64,000 nt of DNA, from assembly GCA_022559845.1 (NCBI GenBank), contig JAHNEJ010001871.1, forward strand, positions 1-64,000, given 5' to 3'. Made by a program: the position numbers and the translations under genes. This DNA is from Amorphophallus konjac (lineage: Eukaryota > Streptophyta > Magnoliopsida > Alismatales > Araceae). Shown here piece after piece: positions 32,020-44,000 of the stretch. The notes beneath the pieces were generated by a model. It had not been told where the DNA came from. It did no database searches and saw nothing but the letters and a program-made list of their open reading frames with translations. Position 1 is the stretch's first letter; each line of letters starts with the position of its first letter.

Positions 32020-33110
32020 CACCTCTCCTATCTGCCAGGTAAAACTTCCTGATAAATTATCTACAGCATGTGACGGGGGCGAAAGGAGAAGTTTTTATAA
32101 TGTCGTAGAACACTAAAAAAGGTTTTTTGTGGGTTCAGGTCTGGAGGGAAGGTTGTGCATTTAAAAGGTATCCAGCGCCATCCGGTTTGAGTGGGAGGGT
32201 GAAATCCAGAGGATCTTTTTCAACGTAAAGTTTAAGATTGTAGTCCAGGATAGTTTTGTAATGTCTAAATTATACAGCTCATGATTCTACACATGTGGGG
32301 CACAGTATGGGGTGATGAAAATAAATGTGGGATGAAGGTGGGGACATTGCCATATGCATATTTTTAAATGTGCAGTGTAGTGGGGCACACTAGTAATTTA
32401 TCTTCTTGTATATGTTTGCATAATCTTGGACACATCTGCTTTTAAATGTGTTCTTGTTAATTAGGAAAATTTATCTGTGCATGTGTGTTTTTTGTCGTAT
32501 TATATTTCTCTTCTGTGATATTAGGATGGATGAATAGACAGACCTCTACACTTTGCTCGTCAAGTATGGAGGATATTGGAAGATTGATAAGGATGATCCT
32601 TCTAGACTAGGATAAGATCTGATGAAAGATGGTAATGAACCTATTAATATTACTTATGTTATCCTAAATGAATATTTCTTAAAGAATTTACCGTTATATT
32701 TTGGTTTTCGAAATCATTCTTCTTATAGTCTTATGATTCACATGACATAGTCTAGAGTGCTATAAATCACTAGATTCTAAATTGACAACATAAGCTGAGG
32801 AATCAGAAAAAAAAGTTGATAGTATTGATAATATTGGGACAACGCACATTTAATTTAAACAAACCCTCACTTACATAACCCTTTCTAATAAAATTTCTAA
32901 ATTTGAAAATTACAAATTTTTTTGACTCAAATACTAACTTATAATTATTCCTATTCAACAAGAATCTGCTTATTAGGTTCCTCCAAATTGTAGGCACATG
33001 TTGAACTCCTTGGAGAGATAGGACTTTCCTGAAGTTAATTTTAAATTGACTCGTCCTTCCCTCACAACTCAAGCAGCACTGAAGTTCTTCAAAGTTACGC
33101 TCTTTTTGGT
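32020..33110 (+). repeat. repeat unit shared with 62627-63717, left copy
   Basis: Closely matches 62627-63717. It holds a plus-strand segment equal to the ORF at 63131, here broken by an in-frame stop (third codon after ATG at 32526) and another farther on, followed by minus-strand copia-like protease/integrase-start sequence (32803-33072, with LSLQGVQHVPTIWRNLISR). The left edge is cut by the Ty3 LTR at 32019. Confidence 0.75.
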
Positions 33111-33626
33111 GGCCTAATAGGTGATAAAAGTATACCGATCAAAACAAACATGAGTGTTAGCCCCAATATCTATCCACCAATCATTGAAGACATTAATTAA
33201 ATTTATCTTAGGGAATAATATTACAAACCAATTGGAAGGCTCAAAAGAGGAAGCTCCAGAGGTTATCATGTTGACTTGAGGATTTGGTGTTTGGTTGTGA
33301 TCATGGCGATGAAATTTGGGACGAGGTCTGCCATTAGTCTTTTTGTCATAGCTATTCTTAGCAAAATGCCTTGGTTTTCCAGATACATAGCAACACTTTT
33401 GATTAGATTGATTCTTGAAAATTTTCTCTTTAGTCTTATAGTTTTGATTCCTTTGATAATTAGTCTTCTTTTGGTTATGGAATCTAGGATTAGGATTTTG
33501 GAATCTAGAATTATTGACATTTCTATCTCGATTGCTGTGCTCAGTCATGTTGACATTTGAGGAGTTTTTTGATTCAATAATTTTTTTTTTGTTCGTCTTC
33601 AATTCGAATGGAACATTGAAGTTCAT
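32803..33626 (-). pseudogene. copia-like gag zinc-knuckle/protease remnant, copy 1
   Basis: 33114-33626 encodes an Asn/Lys-rich linker, a degenerate CCHC knuckle (CCYVSGKPRHFAKNS, last Cys replaced) and a protease start WWIDIGANTHV. 32803-33072 carries the GAG_pre-like LSLQGVQHVPTIWRNL segment. The order on the minus strand fits a Ty1/copia gag-protease-integrase start. No RT or integrase core follows. It is strongly AT-rich and decayed. Confidence 0.7.
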
Positions 33627-33639
33627 CTAGTGGGATCTT

Positions 33640-33975
33640 AGAATGTTTATGTTGAAGGGATCTAGCAAAATTATGTTAGGAAGGAGGGAGTTTATCTCTC
33701 AAGCATGACACTATTAAATTTTCATCCATATTTTGATCTCTTGATTTTATTTCACATATAATATTAAAAAATTCACGAGTTTGTGAAACTACATACATGA
33801 TATCAGACATGATAAAATGTAGAAACTTAGAATCAATAAAACGTTCAATTCTAGCATCTTCTTTACCATATTTATCTTCTGAAGCTTTCCATAATTCACG
33901 TGCAATAGGAATAGAACAATAGATATCATATAATATATCATGTAGGTTGCATCTTTTTTTTTGGATTATCTATAA
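33640..33975 (-). pseudogene. copia-like gag capsid remnant, copy 1
   Basis: Minus-strand text parallels the copy at 35243-35563 (YDIYCSIPI … ELWKASEDKYGKEDARIERF … FLHFIMSD), the UBN2/gag-type capsid core of copia elements. It is cut upstream by the minisatellite at about 34012, so the N-terminal gag is missing. Confidence 0.65.
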
Positions 33976-34011
33976 GATAACCTGGCTTATTCCTCAAGCA
34001 AAGAGGCCCTT

Positions 34012-34680
34012 AAAGGTTAAGGGTTAAGGTTTAAGGTGTAAGGTGTAAGGTGTAAGGTGTAAGGTATAAGGTATAAGATATAAGGCATAAGATATACGGG
34101 ATACGTGATAAGGGATAAGGGATAATGGGTAAGGAATAAGGATAAGGGATAAGAAATAAGGGTAAGGAATAAGGATAAAGAATAAGGATAAGGAATAAGA
34201 AATAAGGATAAGAAATTAGAATAAAGATAAAGAATAAGGATAAAGATAAGGAATAAGGGATAAGGATAAAGATAATGAATAAGGGATACGAGATAATGAA
34301 TAAGGGATAAGGATAAGGAATAGGGGATAAGGATAAGGAATAAGGAATAGAGATAAGGAATAAGGGTAAGGAATAAGGATAAGGAATAAGGATAAAGAAT
34401 AAGGGTAAGAATAAGAAATAAGGATAAGGAATAAGGGTAAAGAATAAGGATAAGGAATAAGGATAATGAATAAAGATAAGGAATAAGGGTTAAAGAAATA
34501 AGAATAAGTAATAAGAAAATAGGAATAAGGATAAGGAATATGGATAAAAATAGGGATAAAGAATAAAGATAAGGATAAAGAATAAGGAATAAGGGTTAAG
34601 GGTTAATGGTTAAGGAATAAGGAATAAGGAATAGAGAATAAAAAATAAGAAATCAGAAATAATGAATAAAGAATAAAGGA
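34012..34680 (+). repeat. C-free GGATAAGGAATAA minisatellite, copy 1
   Basis: It begins with TTAAGGG-like units (TTAAGGGTTAAGGTTTAAGG), passes through AAGGTGTAAGG, then becomes a long degenerate array of AAGGATAAGGAATAAGG. The plus strand has almost no C over 660 bp. Confidence 0.9.
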
Positions 34681-35193
34681 CTAATAGGTGACAAAAGTAT
34701 GTCGATCAAAATAAACATGAGTGTTAGCCCCAATATCTATCCACCAATCATTGAAGACATTAATTAAATTTATCTCAGGGAATAATGATACAAACCTATT
34801 GGAAGGCTCAAAAGAGGAAGTTCCAGAGGTTATCATGTTGACTTGAGGATTTGGTGTTTGGTTGTGATCATTACGATGAAATTTGGGACGAGGTCTGTCA
34901 TTATTCTTTTTGTCATAACTATTATTAGCAAGATGCCTTGGTTTTCCAGACACATAGCAACACTTTTGATTAGACTGATTCTTGAAAATTTTCCCTTTAG
35001 TCTTATAGTTTTGATTCCTTTGATAATTAGTCTTCTTTTGGTTATGGAATCTAGGATTAGGATTTTGGAATATAGAATTATTGACATTTCTATCTCGATT
35101 ACTGTGCTCAGTCATGTTGACATTTGAGGAGTTTTTGGATTCAATAAATTTTTTTTTGTTCGTCTTCAGTTCGAATGGAACATTAAAATTCAT
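34681..35193 (-). pseudogene. copia-like gag zinc-knuckle/protease remnant, copy 2
   Basis: A second copy of 33114-33626, offset by exactly 1567 bp and carrying a handful of substitutions (CYVSGKPRHLANNS; WWIDIGANTHVYF). Same loss of the final knuckle cysteine. Confidence 0.7.
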
Positions 35194-35242
35194 CTAGTGG
35201 GATCTTAGAATGTTTATGTTGAAGGGATCTAGTAAAATTATG

Positions 35243-35563
35243 TCAGGAAGGAGGGAGTTTATCTCTCAAGCATGACACTATTAAATTTTCATCCATATTT
35301 TGATCCCTTGATTTCATTTCACATATAATATTAAAAAATTCACGAGTTTGTGAAACTACATACATGGTATCAGACATGATAAAATGCAGAAACTTAGAAT
35401 CAATAAAACGTTCAATTCTAGCATCTTCTTTACCATATTTATCTTCTGAAGCTTTCCATAATTCACGTGTAATAGGAATAGAACAATAGATATCATATAA
35501 TATATCATGTTGGTTGCCTCTTTTTTTTGGATTATCTATAAGATAACCCGGCTTATCCCTCAA
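35243..35563 (-). pseudogene. copia-like gag capsid remnant, copy 2
   Basis: Open frame of 106 codons with ELWKASEDKYGKEDARIERF, FLHFIMSDTMYVVSQTREFF and a C-terminal VSCLRDKLPPS, typical of copia capsid. The ATG shown by the frame is internal; the true N-terminus is replaced by the minisatellite. Confidence 0.7.
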
Positions 35564-35574
35564 GCAAAGAGGCC

Positions 35575-36478
35575 CTTAAGGGTTAAGGGTTAAAGTTTAA
35601 GGTGTAAGGTGTAAGGTGTAAGGTATAAGGTATAAGATATAAGGCATAAGATATACGGGATACGTGATAAGGGATAAGGGATAAGGGGTAAGGAATAAGG
35701 ATAAGGGATAAGAAATAAGGGCAAGGAATAAGGATAAAGAATAATGATAAGGAATAATAAATAAGGATAAGAAATAAGAATAAAGATAAAGAATAAGGAT
35801 AAAGATAAGGAATAAGGGATAAGGATAAAGATAAGGAATAAGGGATAAGGGATAAGGATAAGGATAAGGAATAGGAGATAAGGATAATGAATAAGGATAA
35901 GGATATGGATAAGGAATAAAGATAAGAAATAAGGATAAAAAATAGGGATAAAGAATAGGAATAAAGAATAAGGATAAGAAATAAGGAATAAGGATAATGA
36001 ATAAGGATAAGGAATAGGGATAAGGAATAAGGATAAAGAATAGGGATAAGGATAAGGAATAGGGATAAGGAATAAGGATAAAGAATAGGGATAAGGAATA
36101 AGGGTAAGGAATAAGGATAAGGAATAAGGGTAAGAATAAGAAATAAGGAAAAGGAATAAAGATAAGAAATAAGGATAAGGAATAAGGGTAAGGAATAAGG
36201 ATAAAGAATAAGGATAATGAATAAAGATAAGTAATAAGGGTTAAGGAAATAGGAATAAGTAATAAGAAAATATGAATAAGGATAAGGAATAGGGATAAAA
36301 AATAGGGATAAAGAATAAAGATAAGGATAAAGAATAAGGAATAAGGGTTAAGGGTTAATGGTTAAGGAATAAGGAATAAGGAATAGGGAATAAAGAATAA
36401 GAAATAAGAAATAAGGAATAAAGAATAAAAGTGAAGTGTTAAGGGATAAGAGATAAAAGTTGAGGGATAATGGTTTAA
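35575..36478 (+). repeat. C-free GGATAAGGAATAA minisatellite, copy 2
   Basis: Starts with the same TTAAGGGTTAA and AAGGTGTAAGG steps as copy 1 and occupies the same position relative to the gag remnant, but is about 240 bp longer. Copy 2 is therefore part of the 1567-bp-plus tandem duplication, followed by independent expansion. Confidence 0.9.
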
Positions 36479-36995
36479 ATTTTAGGCCGTGAAGACAACT
36501 AGGGCTAACAGGAGCTATCGTGGCAGAGTCTAGAAGGTAGAGAAAAGTATTGTCATGCATAGTGAGATAGAGAGACTCACACATCTCCTTATCTCTGTTT
36601 TCCTCCCATTGTCCCTCTCACTTGGACACCTTTCACTCTCCCCTCCCTAATCGCTGTCTCTCTCCCTCCTCTTTGTCTCACGGGGAGATAAACTCTAACA
36701 CATCTCCCAAACTTGATGATTTCTTTTTTCCTTTGTCTAACTAATTTATTAATATAGTATTTCACATTTTTATTTGAATTTGTTATGTTCTGAATTTATT
36801 GTTCCCAGTGTTATATAAAATGTTGGAAGAAATTAAAAAATACCATATTAATATTTTTTAATTCTAAAAATTCTATTTCATTGTTCTTTTTTTAAAAATA
36901 ATTTTAATATTTCCTTATGTCATTTTTATTTGTTTTCATTTTATTGACCGTTTATTTTAACTTTGAGGGTTAAGATAGATTTGTTAATAGGAATC
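36479..36995. other. no feature recognised
   Basis: A CT-rich part (36590-36690), then an AT-rich part. No ORF with recognisable content. Confidence 0.5.
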
Positions 36996-37255
36996 ATAGG
37001 GTTTTAGGGGTTTAGAGTTTTAGGTTTTAGGGTTTTAAGGTTTTAGGGTTTAGGGTTTAGGGTTTTAGGGTATAAGATTTAGGGTTTAAGGTTTAGGGTT
37101 TTGGGTTTAGGGTTTATTTAGGGTTTAGGGTTTAGGGTTTAGGGTTTAAGGGTTTAGGGTTTAAGGGTTTAGGGTTTAGGGTTTAGGATTAAGGGTTTTA
37201 TGGTTTTAGGGTTTTAGGATTTTAGGGTTTAAGGTTTTAGGATTTTAAGGTTAAT
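36996..37255 (+). repeat. degenerate interstitial telomere-like (TTTAGGG)n array
   Basis: About 17 TTTAGGG units, many with TTTTAGGG or TTTAAGG variants, on the plus strand over 260 bp. The type is the common plant telomere heptamer. It directly abuts the 356-bp satellite. Confidence 0.9.
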
Positions 37256-38527
37256 GGGCCATCAATTTTCGCACAGTCGCACAAATGACTTTAGTCATAT
37301 GTGAGAGAAGTATAAGAATAATTATTATAATAAAACTGTTGGGCAGGGGCGAGAATAGGGGAGGGGATGGAAATAGCACCGATTTGACACATTTAAAAAA
37401 TATTTTTTGCCAAAAAATTACTCATGAATCGAGCTACTCAAAACTACACGAGGTCATAAACTCTCACACGGCTACGCGGGTTACCCTTATTATACCCTAT
37501 CGAAGGGGGTGAGAATAAATGAAGGGGGGTGAAAATAACATAGAATCGGTTGGGTTGAAAATGCCAAACATAGAAGGAGTTATGATAGAATGGGTAACCT
37601 AAATATAAATGGGCCTTCAATTTTTACACGGTCGCATAAATCGCTTTAATCGAATGTGAGAGAAGTCATAAGAATAATTATTATAATAAAACTGATGGAC
37701 AGGGGCGAGAATAGGTTCGAGGATGGAAATAGCACAGATTTGACACATTTAAAAAATATTTTTCGCCGATGAATTCGTGATGAATGGAGCGACTCAAAAT
37801 CCCACCGGGTCATAAACTCTCTAACGGTTATGCGGGTTACCCTTATTATACCTTATCGAAGGGGGTGAGAATAAATGAAGGGGGGGTGAAAATAACAAAG
37901 AATCAGCGGGGTTGAAAATATTGTACATAGTAGGAGTTATGATGGAATGGGTGGCCCTAAATATGAATCGGCCTTCTATTTTTGCACAGTCGCACAAATG
38001 ACTTTAATCATATATGGGAGAAGGTGTAAGAATAATTATTATAATAAAACTGATAGATAGGTGCTAGAATAACAGAGAAGATAGAAATAGCACCGACTTG
38101 ACACATTTAAAAAATATTTTTCACCAAAGAATTCGTGATGAATAGAGCGACTCAAAATCCCACTGGGTCACAAACTCTCCCACGGCTATACGGGTTACCC
38201 TTATTCTATCATATCGAAGTGAGAATAAATGAAGGGGGGTGAAAATAACAAAGAATTATCGGGGTTGAAAATGCTATACACAGAAGGAGTTATGATGGAA
38301 TATGTGGCCCTAAATATGAATGGGCCTTCAATTTTTGCACAATCGCACAAATGACTTTAATCGTATGCGAGAGAAGACGTAAGAATAATTATTATCATAA
38401 AACTAATGGGTAGGGGCAAGAATAGGGGAGAGGATGGAAATGGCACCGATTTGACACATTTAAAATATATTTTCTGTTGAAGAATTCGTGAAGAATAGAG
38501 CAACGTAAAATCCCACTGGGTCATAAA
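37256..38527 (+). repeat. 356-bp satellite, left block (about 3.6 units)
   Basis: The landmark GGTCATAAA (or GGTCACAAA) recurs at 37452, 37808, 38165 and 38519, i.e. every 354-357 bp. Units include CGGGTTACCCTTATTATACC, GGGGGTGAGAATAAATGAAG and a TTTAAAAAATATTTTTCGCC palindromic stretch. Units diverge by many substitutions. The Ty3 element C is inserted at 38527/60141. Confidence 0.92.
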
Positions 38528-40896
38528 TGTGACGACCCAAAGTTCAGGACACCGATATACCGATAACATCGATACACCGACTCCAAGAACTGGGGAGGCC
38601 ACCCAAGAGGCTGATGAGGCCCCTGAAGGGTTAGTGGGGGTTAGCTGAGGAGTATGCATAATTAATTGCGAATTGGGGCGCGCAATACAAATAAGTATTT
38701 AAGATTTGAATACAAGTGCGGAAGCAATTTAAAAATAACCAGAGTGATATATATATAACTAGTCCAGAGTCACAAACACTAGTCCTCAAGGTACAACTAT
38801 GCGGGGCATACCCCGGCAAAAGTACAACACAAGCCTCAAAAAGGCAGCTCGTGCACAGCTGGCAGCTAGGAACGGTCCCGAAATAGCACACTAAAGTTCG
38901 GGAGGCGGCGGGCGCGGCTCACCTGAAAGGAGAAGGGTGAGTCACAGCCAGACTCAGTAGGGGTCACGCGGATCCCTACCTCGCACTAAACAAGCGAACA
39001 AGCATATATAAAGCAAGTAGAGCATGCATTTAAATAAACACACAGGCAATGGCATGAATAATCAAACACAAGAAAGCTGTAAACTCCAGCTAAGCAAGTA
39101 TAACAGCTAACACATGCCACTACTAATTAAATGCGAGCGATTAAAGCTAAAACTACCAAATAGAAGGAGATGCAACTAATCCAAGCAACAAGGAAGGACA
39201 ACCACTGGAGCAGAAACCAGATGCGTCCACTGACGGCTTACACTGCGTCTCAAGCACTCGTAGTCGACGAAGCGACAAGCTAAGCGCGTAAACAGTACCA
39301 AACCAAGTGACCAGTCGGAGTGGCACCCGTCGGTGTCAGTCCACAGTCTCCGACCACGTGTGCACACATTGACTCTAGCCTGAGCCAGGCCCTCTAACTA
39401 GTTTTCTCCCTTGGCAGGACGCTACCATTGGCTGGGAGCCCACGGAACTAGTTTACAAACCGTGAATGGGAAACATACCCCTCCGCCATCCTCAAGCGGG
39501 TCGATACTCAACAGACCTTAGGGCAACGACAGTGGCTCCATTGCATGGAAAGAAAAGCTACTCTATTGGTATAAAACACGCCACAATATATTTAAAACAA
39601 TGCGAATATGGCATGAATATAGAAAGAAGCGCATAACAGATGGGCTGGAAAATATATAGCAGCCATCAGGGAAGCGGCGGTCAAAGACCCATGCGCCACA
39701 TACAAACGACGGTCGGGGGCCGGCGCGTTACTTCAAGAATGACGCCCCAGTCCCTATCCGTCACTCCCTTCAGGGTTCCAGCTCAAGAGGCACCAAAGGG
39801 CTTGTAACGGTGGGGGCCCTGCGCGTTACTTCGAAGCAACGCGTGGGGTCACCGCCGTCACATCCACCCGAGGCTCAAACCACCTATCAGCGTTCTAAAT
39901 GGTAGCAGGCGAAGTGACGCCCCGGTCTAGGCGCGTCGGACTGAAACGACGGTCGGCCGACTGGCCGTCGGGCGCATCGCCTGACCGAAATTACGGAAAA
40001 CAGTTGATGAGTAACGGATGGGAGCCCCACCGTTACTCTCCAAGTAACGCACCCTCAATGGGCCGCTATTTGGAAGTGACGCGTCCGCTATGGACCGTCA
40101 GGTAAGTGACGGTTCCTGGCAGGACCGTCACTGCACCTGGGTTACGGGCGGGTACGGTTTGTAAACTGAAGCCCTCCCGGACGGCTGAAAACGCCGGGTA
40201 TCGACGAAAAACCTGATAACCTGTCAAACCACGCATGCTAGACAACAATTTAACATCTAAATCTAGCACATGCAAGGCCTAAAATGCATTAAACTCAAGA
40301 TTTAGGCTAAAACCCCAAAAATGGAAATATGAACATCATGCATGCTACGGGGTGCTAATCAACAAGCAGGCTAAGGGAAACGATCCTAGCAAGATCGAGA
40401 TTCCATCCCCCTACCTTTCGCAAGCCGAAACGGAGGAAAAGGCCGCATACACCGAGGTAGGCTCACCGAGCTTTCAAGCTCTAATCCGCTCCCACGATCA
40501 CCGAACCACGCCGAAGTGGACACCTACGCGCTCCTCTCGACGCGAGGAATCCAACGGCGCCAACCTCGTCTCAATCCGACCTCGTCTCGCCCGCGTTCCC
40601 TAGAGAGGAGAGAGGGGCGATCGCACGGAGGAGAGAGAGAGAGAGTGGGAATGAGAGATCGACGGGGAGAAAGTGGGTGAGAGAGGGATTAAAAGAGAAA
40701 AAAAGAAATTAAAGTATATATAATATAATCATTATATATATTAAAATCTCATTAATTCTAATAACCCTCAAATAGCTCCAAACAAATCTGAAAAAATACC
40801 AGACATATTCCTAAAAATCTAGGAAAATAGCCAAAAATTCCAGAACAATTAATAGAACAAATACCACGAAGGATTCATTAAGGCACGGGCCTTACA
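38528..40896 (-). repeat. 3' LTR of element C (2369 bp)
   Basis: Same family as 5840-8216, with the U3 hairpin cluster at about 40010-40130. The TA-rich promoter segment lies at 38748-38757. Confidence 0.92.
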
Positions 40897-40911
40897 ATCC
40901 CTCCCTCCTTA
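40897..40911 (-). promoter_or_regulatory. polypurine tract, element C
   Basis: Minus strand AAGGAGGGAGGGATT next to the LTR start at 40896. Confidence 0.8.
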
Positions 40912-41050
40912 CAGAAATTTCACCCTCGAAATTTACAACAACCGAAAAGGAGGAAACTGAGAAAGGACTTATACCTCACTGAAACAAGAAAGGAAAAAGC
41001 TGACGCATCTCATCTTCACGCTCCCAAGTAGACTCGTTACCAGAGTGACG

Positions 41051-44000
41051 CTACCAAGCAACCCTTACCAGAGGAATAACCTTATTTCTCAACCGCTGCT
41101 CACGACGGTCTTCAATTCGGATAGGAAACTCTGGTGTGGACAAATCAGTAGTCACCTCGGGCCACACAGAATCATCGAGAACATGAGAAGCATCGGGCAC
41201 ATATTTCCTCAACTGAGACACGTGGAACACATCATGAATAGCTTGCATGGCCGCCGGCAGTTGCACACGATAAGCCACTGAACCAATAGCTTCAACAATC
41301 GGAAAAGGGCCAACATACCGCGGACTAAGCTTTCCACGCTTCCCAAACCTGGAAACACCTTTCATCGGAGATATTTTAACAAACACCATATGTCCAGGCT
41401 CAAATTGTAGTGGACGTCTGCGTTGATCTGCATAACTTTTCTGTCGACTCTGAGCCGTCAACAATCTCTGCCTGATCAGACGAACCACATCAGAACACTG
41501 CTGTACCATGTCCGGTCCTGTCAACAGTCGGTCCCCAACATCAAACCAGTTCAGAGGAGTACGACAAGGACGACCATACAGCGCTTCATAAGGAGCCATA
41601 CCAATACTGGAGTGAAAACTATTATTATAAGCAAACTCAACAAGTGGCAAATGCTGACCCCACGAACCTTGCCAATCAAGGCAACACGATCTCAGCATGT
41701 CCTCCAAAGTCTGAATAGTTCTCTCTGAATGTCCATCTGACTGTGGGTGATACGCCGAACTGAAAGCTAACTCAGTGCCCAAAGCTTTCTGGAAACTACG
41801 CCAGAAGCCAGAGGTAAAACGCGGGTCACGATCTGACACAAGTGAAACAGGAATTCCATGCAGCGGCACGATCTTCTGCACATAGAGCTCGGCCAATCTC
41901 TGCACACTCCAAGTAACTTTAATTGGCAACAATCTGGCGGTTTTCGTCAATCTGTCGACAAGCAGCCAGATTCCATCAAAACATTAAGAAGTTCGAGGCA
42001 AACCCACCACAAAATCTGTAGTAACATGGTCCCATTTCCACATCGGAATCTCTAATGGCTGAAGCAGACCACCTGGCTTTTGATGTTCGACTTTAACTAA
42101 CTGACAAGTCAAGCACTTAGAAACAAAAATAGCCACGTCCTTCTTCATGCCGGGCCACCAGAACTGTTTCTTCAAATTCTGATACATCTTAGTGACACCA
42201 GGGTGAATAGCAAAACGGGAACCATGGGCTTCGCTCAGAATCTCACTCCTCAAATCATTATCAACAGGAATATACAATCTGCCCTGGAAACTGACAACCA
42301 GCTCGTCATCAAATTTCACATCATATCTTGATATAACACGGGCCAAATCAGAATCAGCTTGCTGGGCTTCTAAAATCTGCTGATACAAAGCTGAACCCAA
42401 AACTAAGCTAGCACAAACTGCCATCTTCGGATCGGCAGGAATCTCTACACACAAAGCCTCGCTCGGAAGCTGTTCCCACAACTTCCATTCGTGAAGCAAC
42501 AAATGGCTGACCTGTACTTTCCTGCTCAGAGCATCGGCCACAACATTCATCTTACCTGGCTGATAGGAGAGTGTAAAGTCATAATCTTTCATGTATTCCA
42601 TCCATCGCCTCTACCTGAGGTTCAGATCTTTCTGGGAGAAAATATACTGTAAACTCTGATGATCAGTAAGAATCTAAAATTTCTCACCATACAGATAATG
42701 TCTCCAGATCTTCAAGGCAAAAATAACTGCAGCTAGCTCTAGATCATGAGTGGGATAATTCCCTTCATGCTGTTTCAATTGCCGAGATGCATATGCGATA
42801 ACCTTACCATGTTGCATCAGCACTGCACCCAAACCTACTCGAGACGCATCTGTACAAACAAGAAAACCACCCGAGTCGGAAGGCAATGTCAACACTGGAG
42901 AAGAAGTCAATAGCCTTTTCAATTCAACAAAGCTAGCCTCACACTGATCCGACCAGACAAAAGGCACATCCTTCCGTGTCAATTTAGTCATCGGTGCTGC
43001 AATCTTTGCAAAATCCTGAATGAATCTGCGGTAATACCCAGCTAATCCTAAAAAACTTTGTATCTCCGTGATGGTCCTCGGTCTCTGCCAACTCAAAACG
43101 GCATCAATCTTTGCAGGGTCCACTGCCACTCCATCACCAGAAATCACGTGGCCAAGAAAATGAATCTCCCGAAGTCAGAATTCACATTTACTGAGCTTCG
43201 CATAAAGCTCGTGATCTCTTAGAGTCTGCAGAACGATCCTCAAATGTTGCACATGATCATCAACAGAGGCAGAATATATCAAGATATCATCAACAAAGAT
43301 CACCACAAACTGGTCCAGAAATGGACGAAAGATACGCTGCATTAGGTCCATGAAAGCTGCTAGGGCATTAGTCAAACCAAACGGCATGACTAAAAATTCA
43401 AAGTGACCATATCGAGTACTGAAAGTAGTCTTCTCCACATCAGATTCCCGGATCTGTAACTGAAACTAGCCAGACCGGAGATCAATCCGCGAAAAGACAG
43501 TAGCAGACTGTAACTGGTCAAACAAATCATCAATCCTGGGGAGCGGATACTTATTCTTGATAGTCGCCTGATTCAGCTGCCTGTAATCAATACAAAGCCT
43601 CAGGTTTCCATCTTTCTTTTTCACAAACAGCACTGGGGCACTCCACAGAGAAAAACTGGGACGAACATAACCTTTCTCCAGTAACTCTAGTAGCTGTGCA
43701 CGCAGTACTTTCAATTCAGCTAGAGCCATACGGTACGACGGCTTTGCTAAGGGGCCAGTACCTGGAATCAGTTCAATCACCATCTCAATCTCTCGCTCTG
43801 GGGGCAAGCCTGGCAACTCGTCAGGAAACACATCAGGGAACTCACAGACAACCGGAATATCACAAACATCCCGTCGTGATTTTTCAATAGCCACCACTGA
43901 AGCGAGGAATCCCTGACAACCTGCGCTAAGCAACCTATAGGCTCGAATAGCAGAAATAATCATACGAGAAGAACGGGATCGAATACCTTGAAAATAAAAG

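Noticed and set aside
33276..33560. Plus-strand ORF opposite the copia-like gag remnant (also at 34843)
   Set aside because: Hydrophobic shadow of an Asn/Lys-rich antisense reading frame; the minus strand carries recognisable gag and protease motifs.
37256..38527. Reading the AT-rich 356-bp repeats as a decayed gene family
   Set aside because: Regular 354-357-bp spacing of the same landmarks and no conserved frame fit a satellite.
38631..38891. ORF starting MCYFGT in LTR of element C, repeated at 45777
   Set aside because: LTR copies again; located over the promoter/U5 region with no coding signature.
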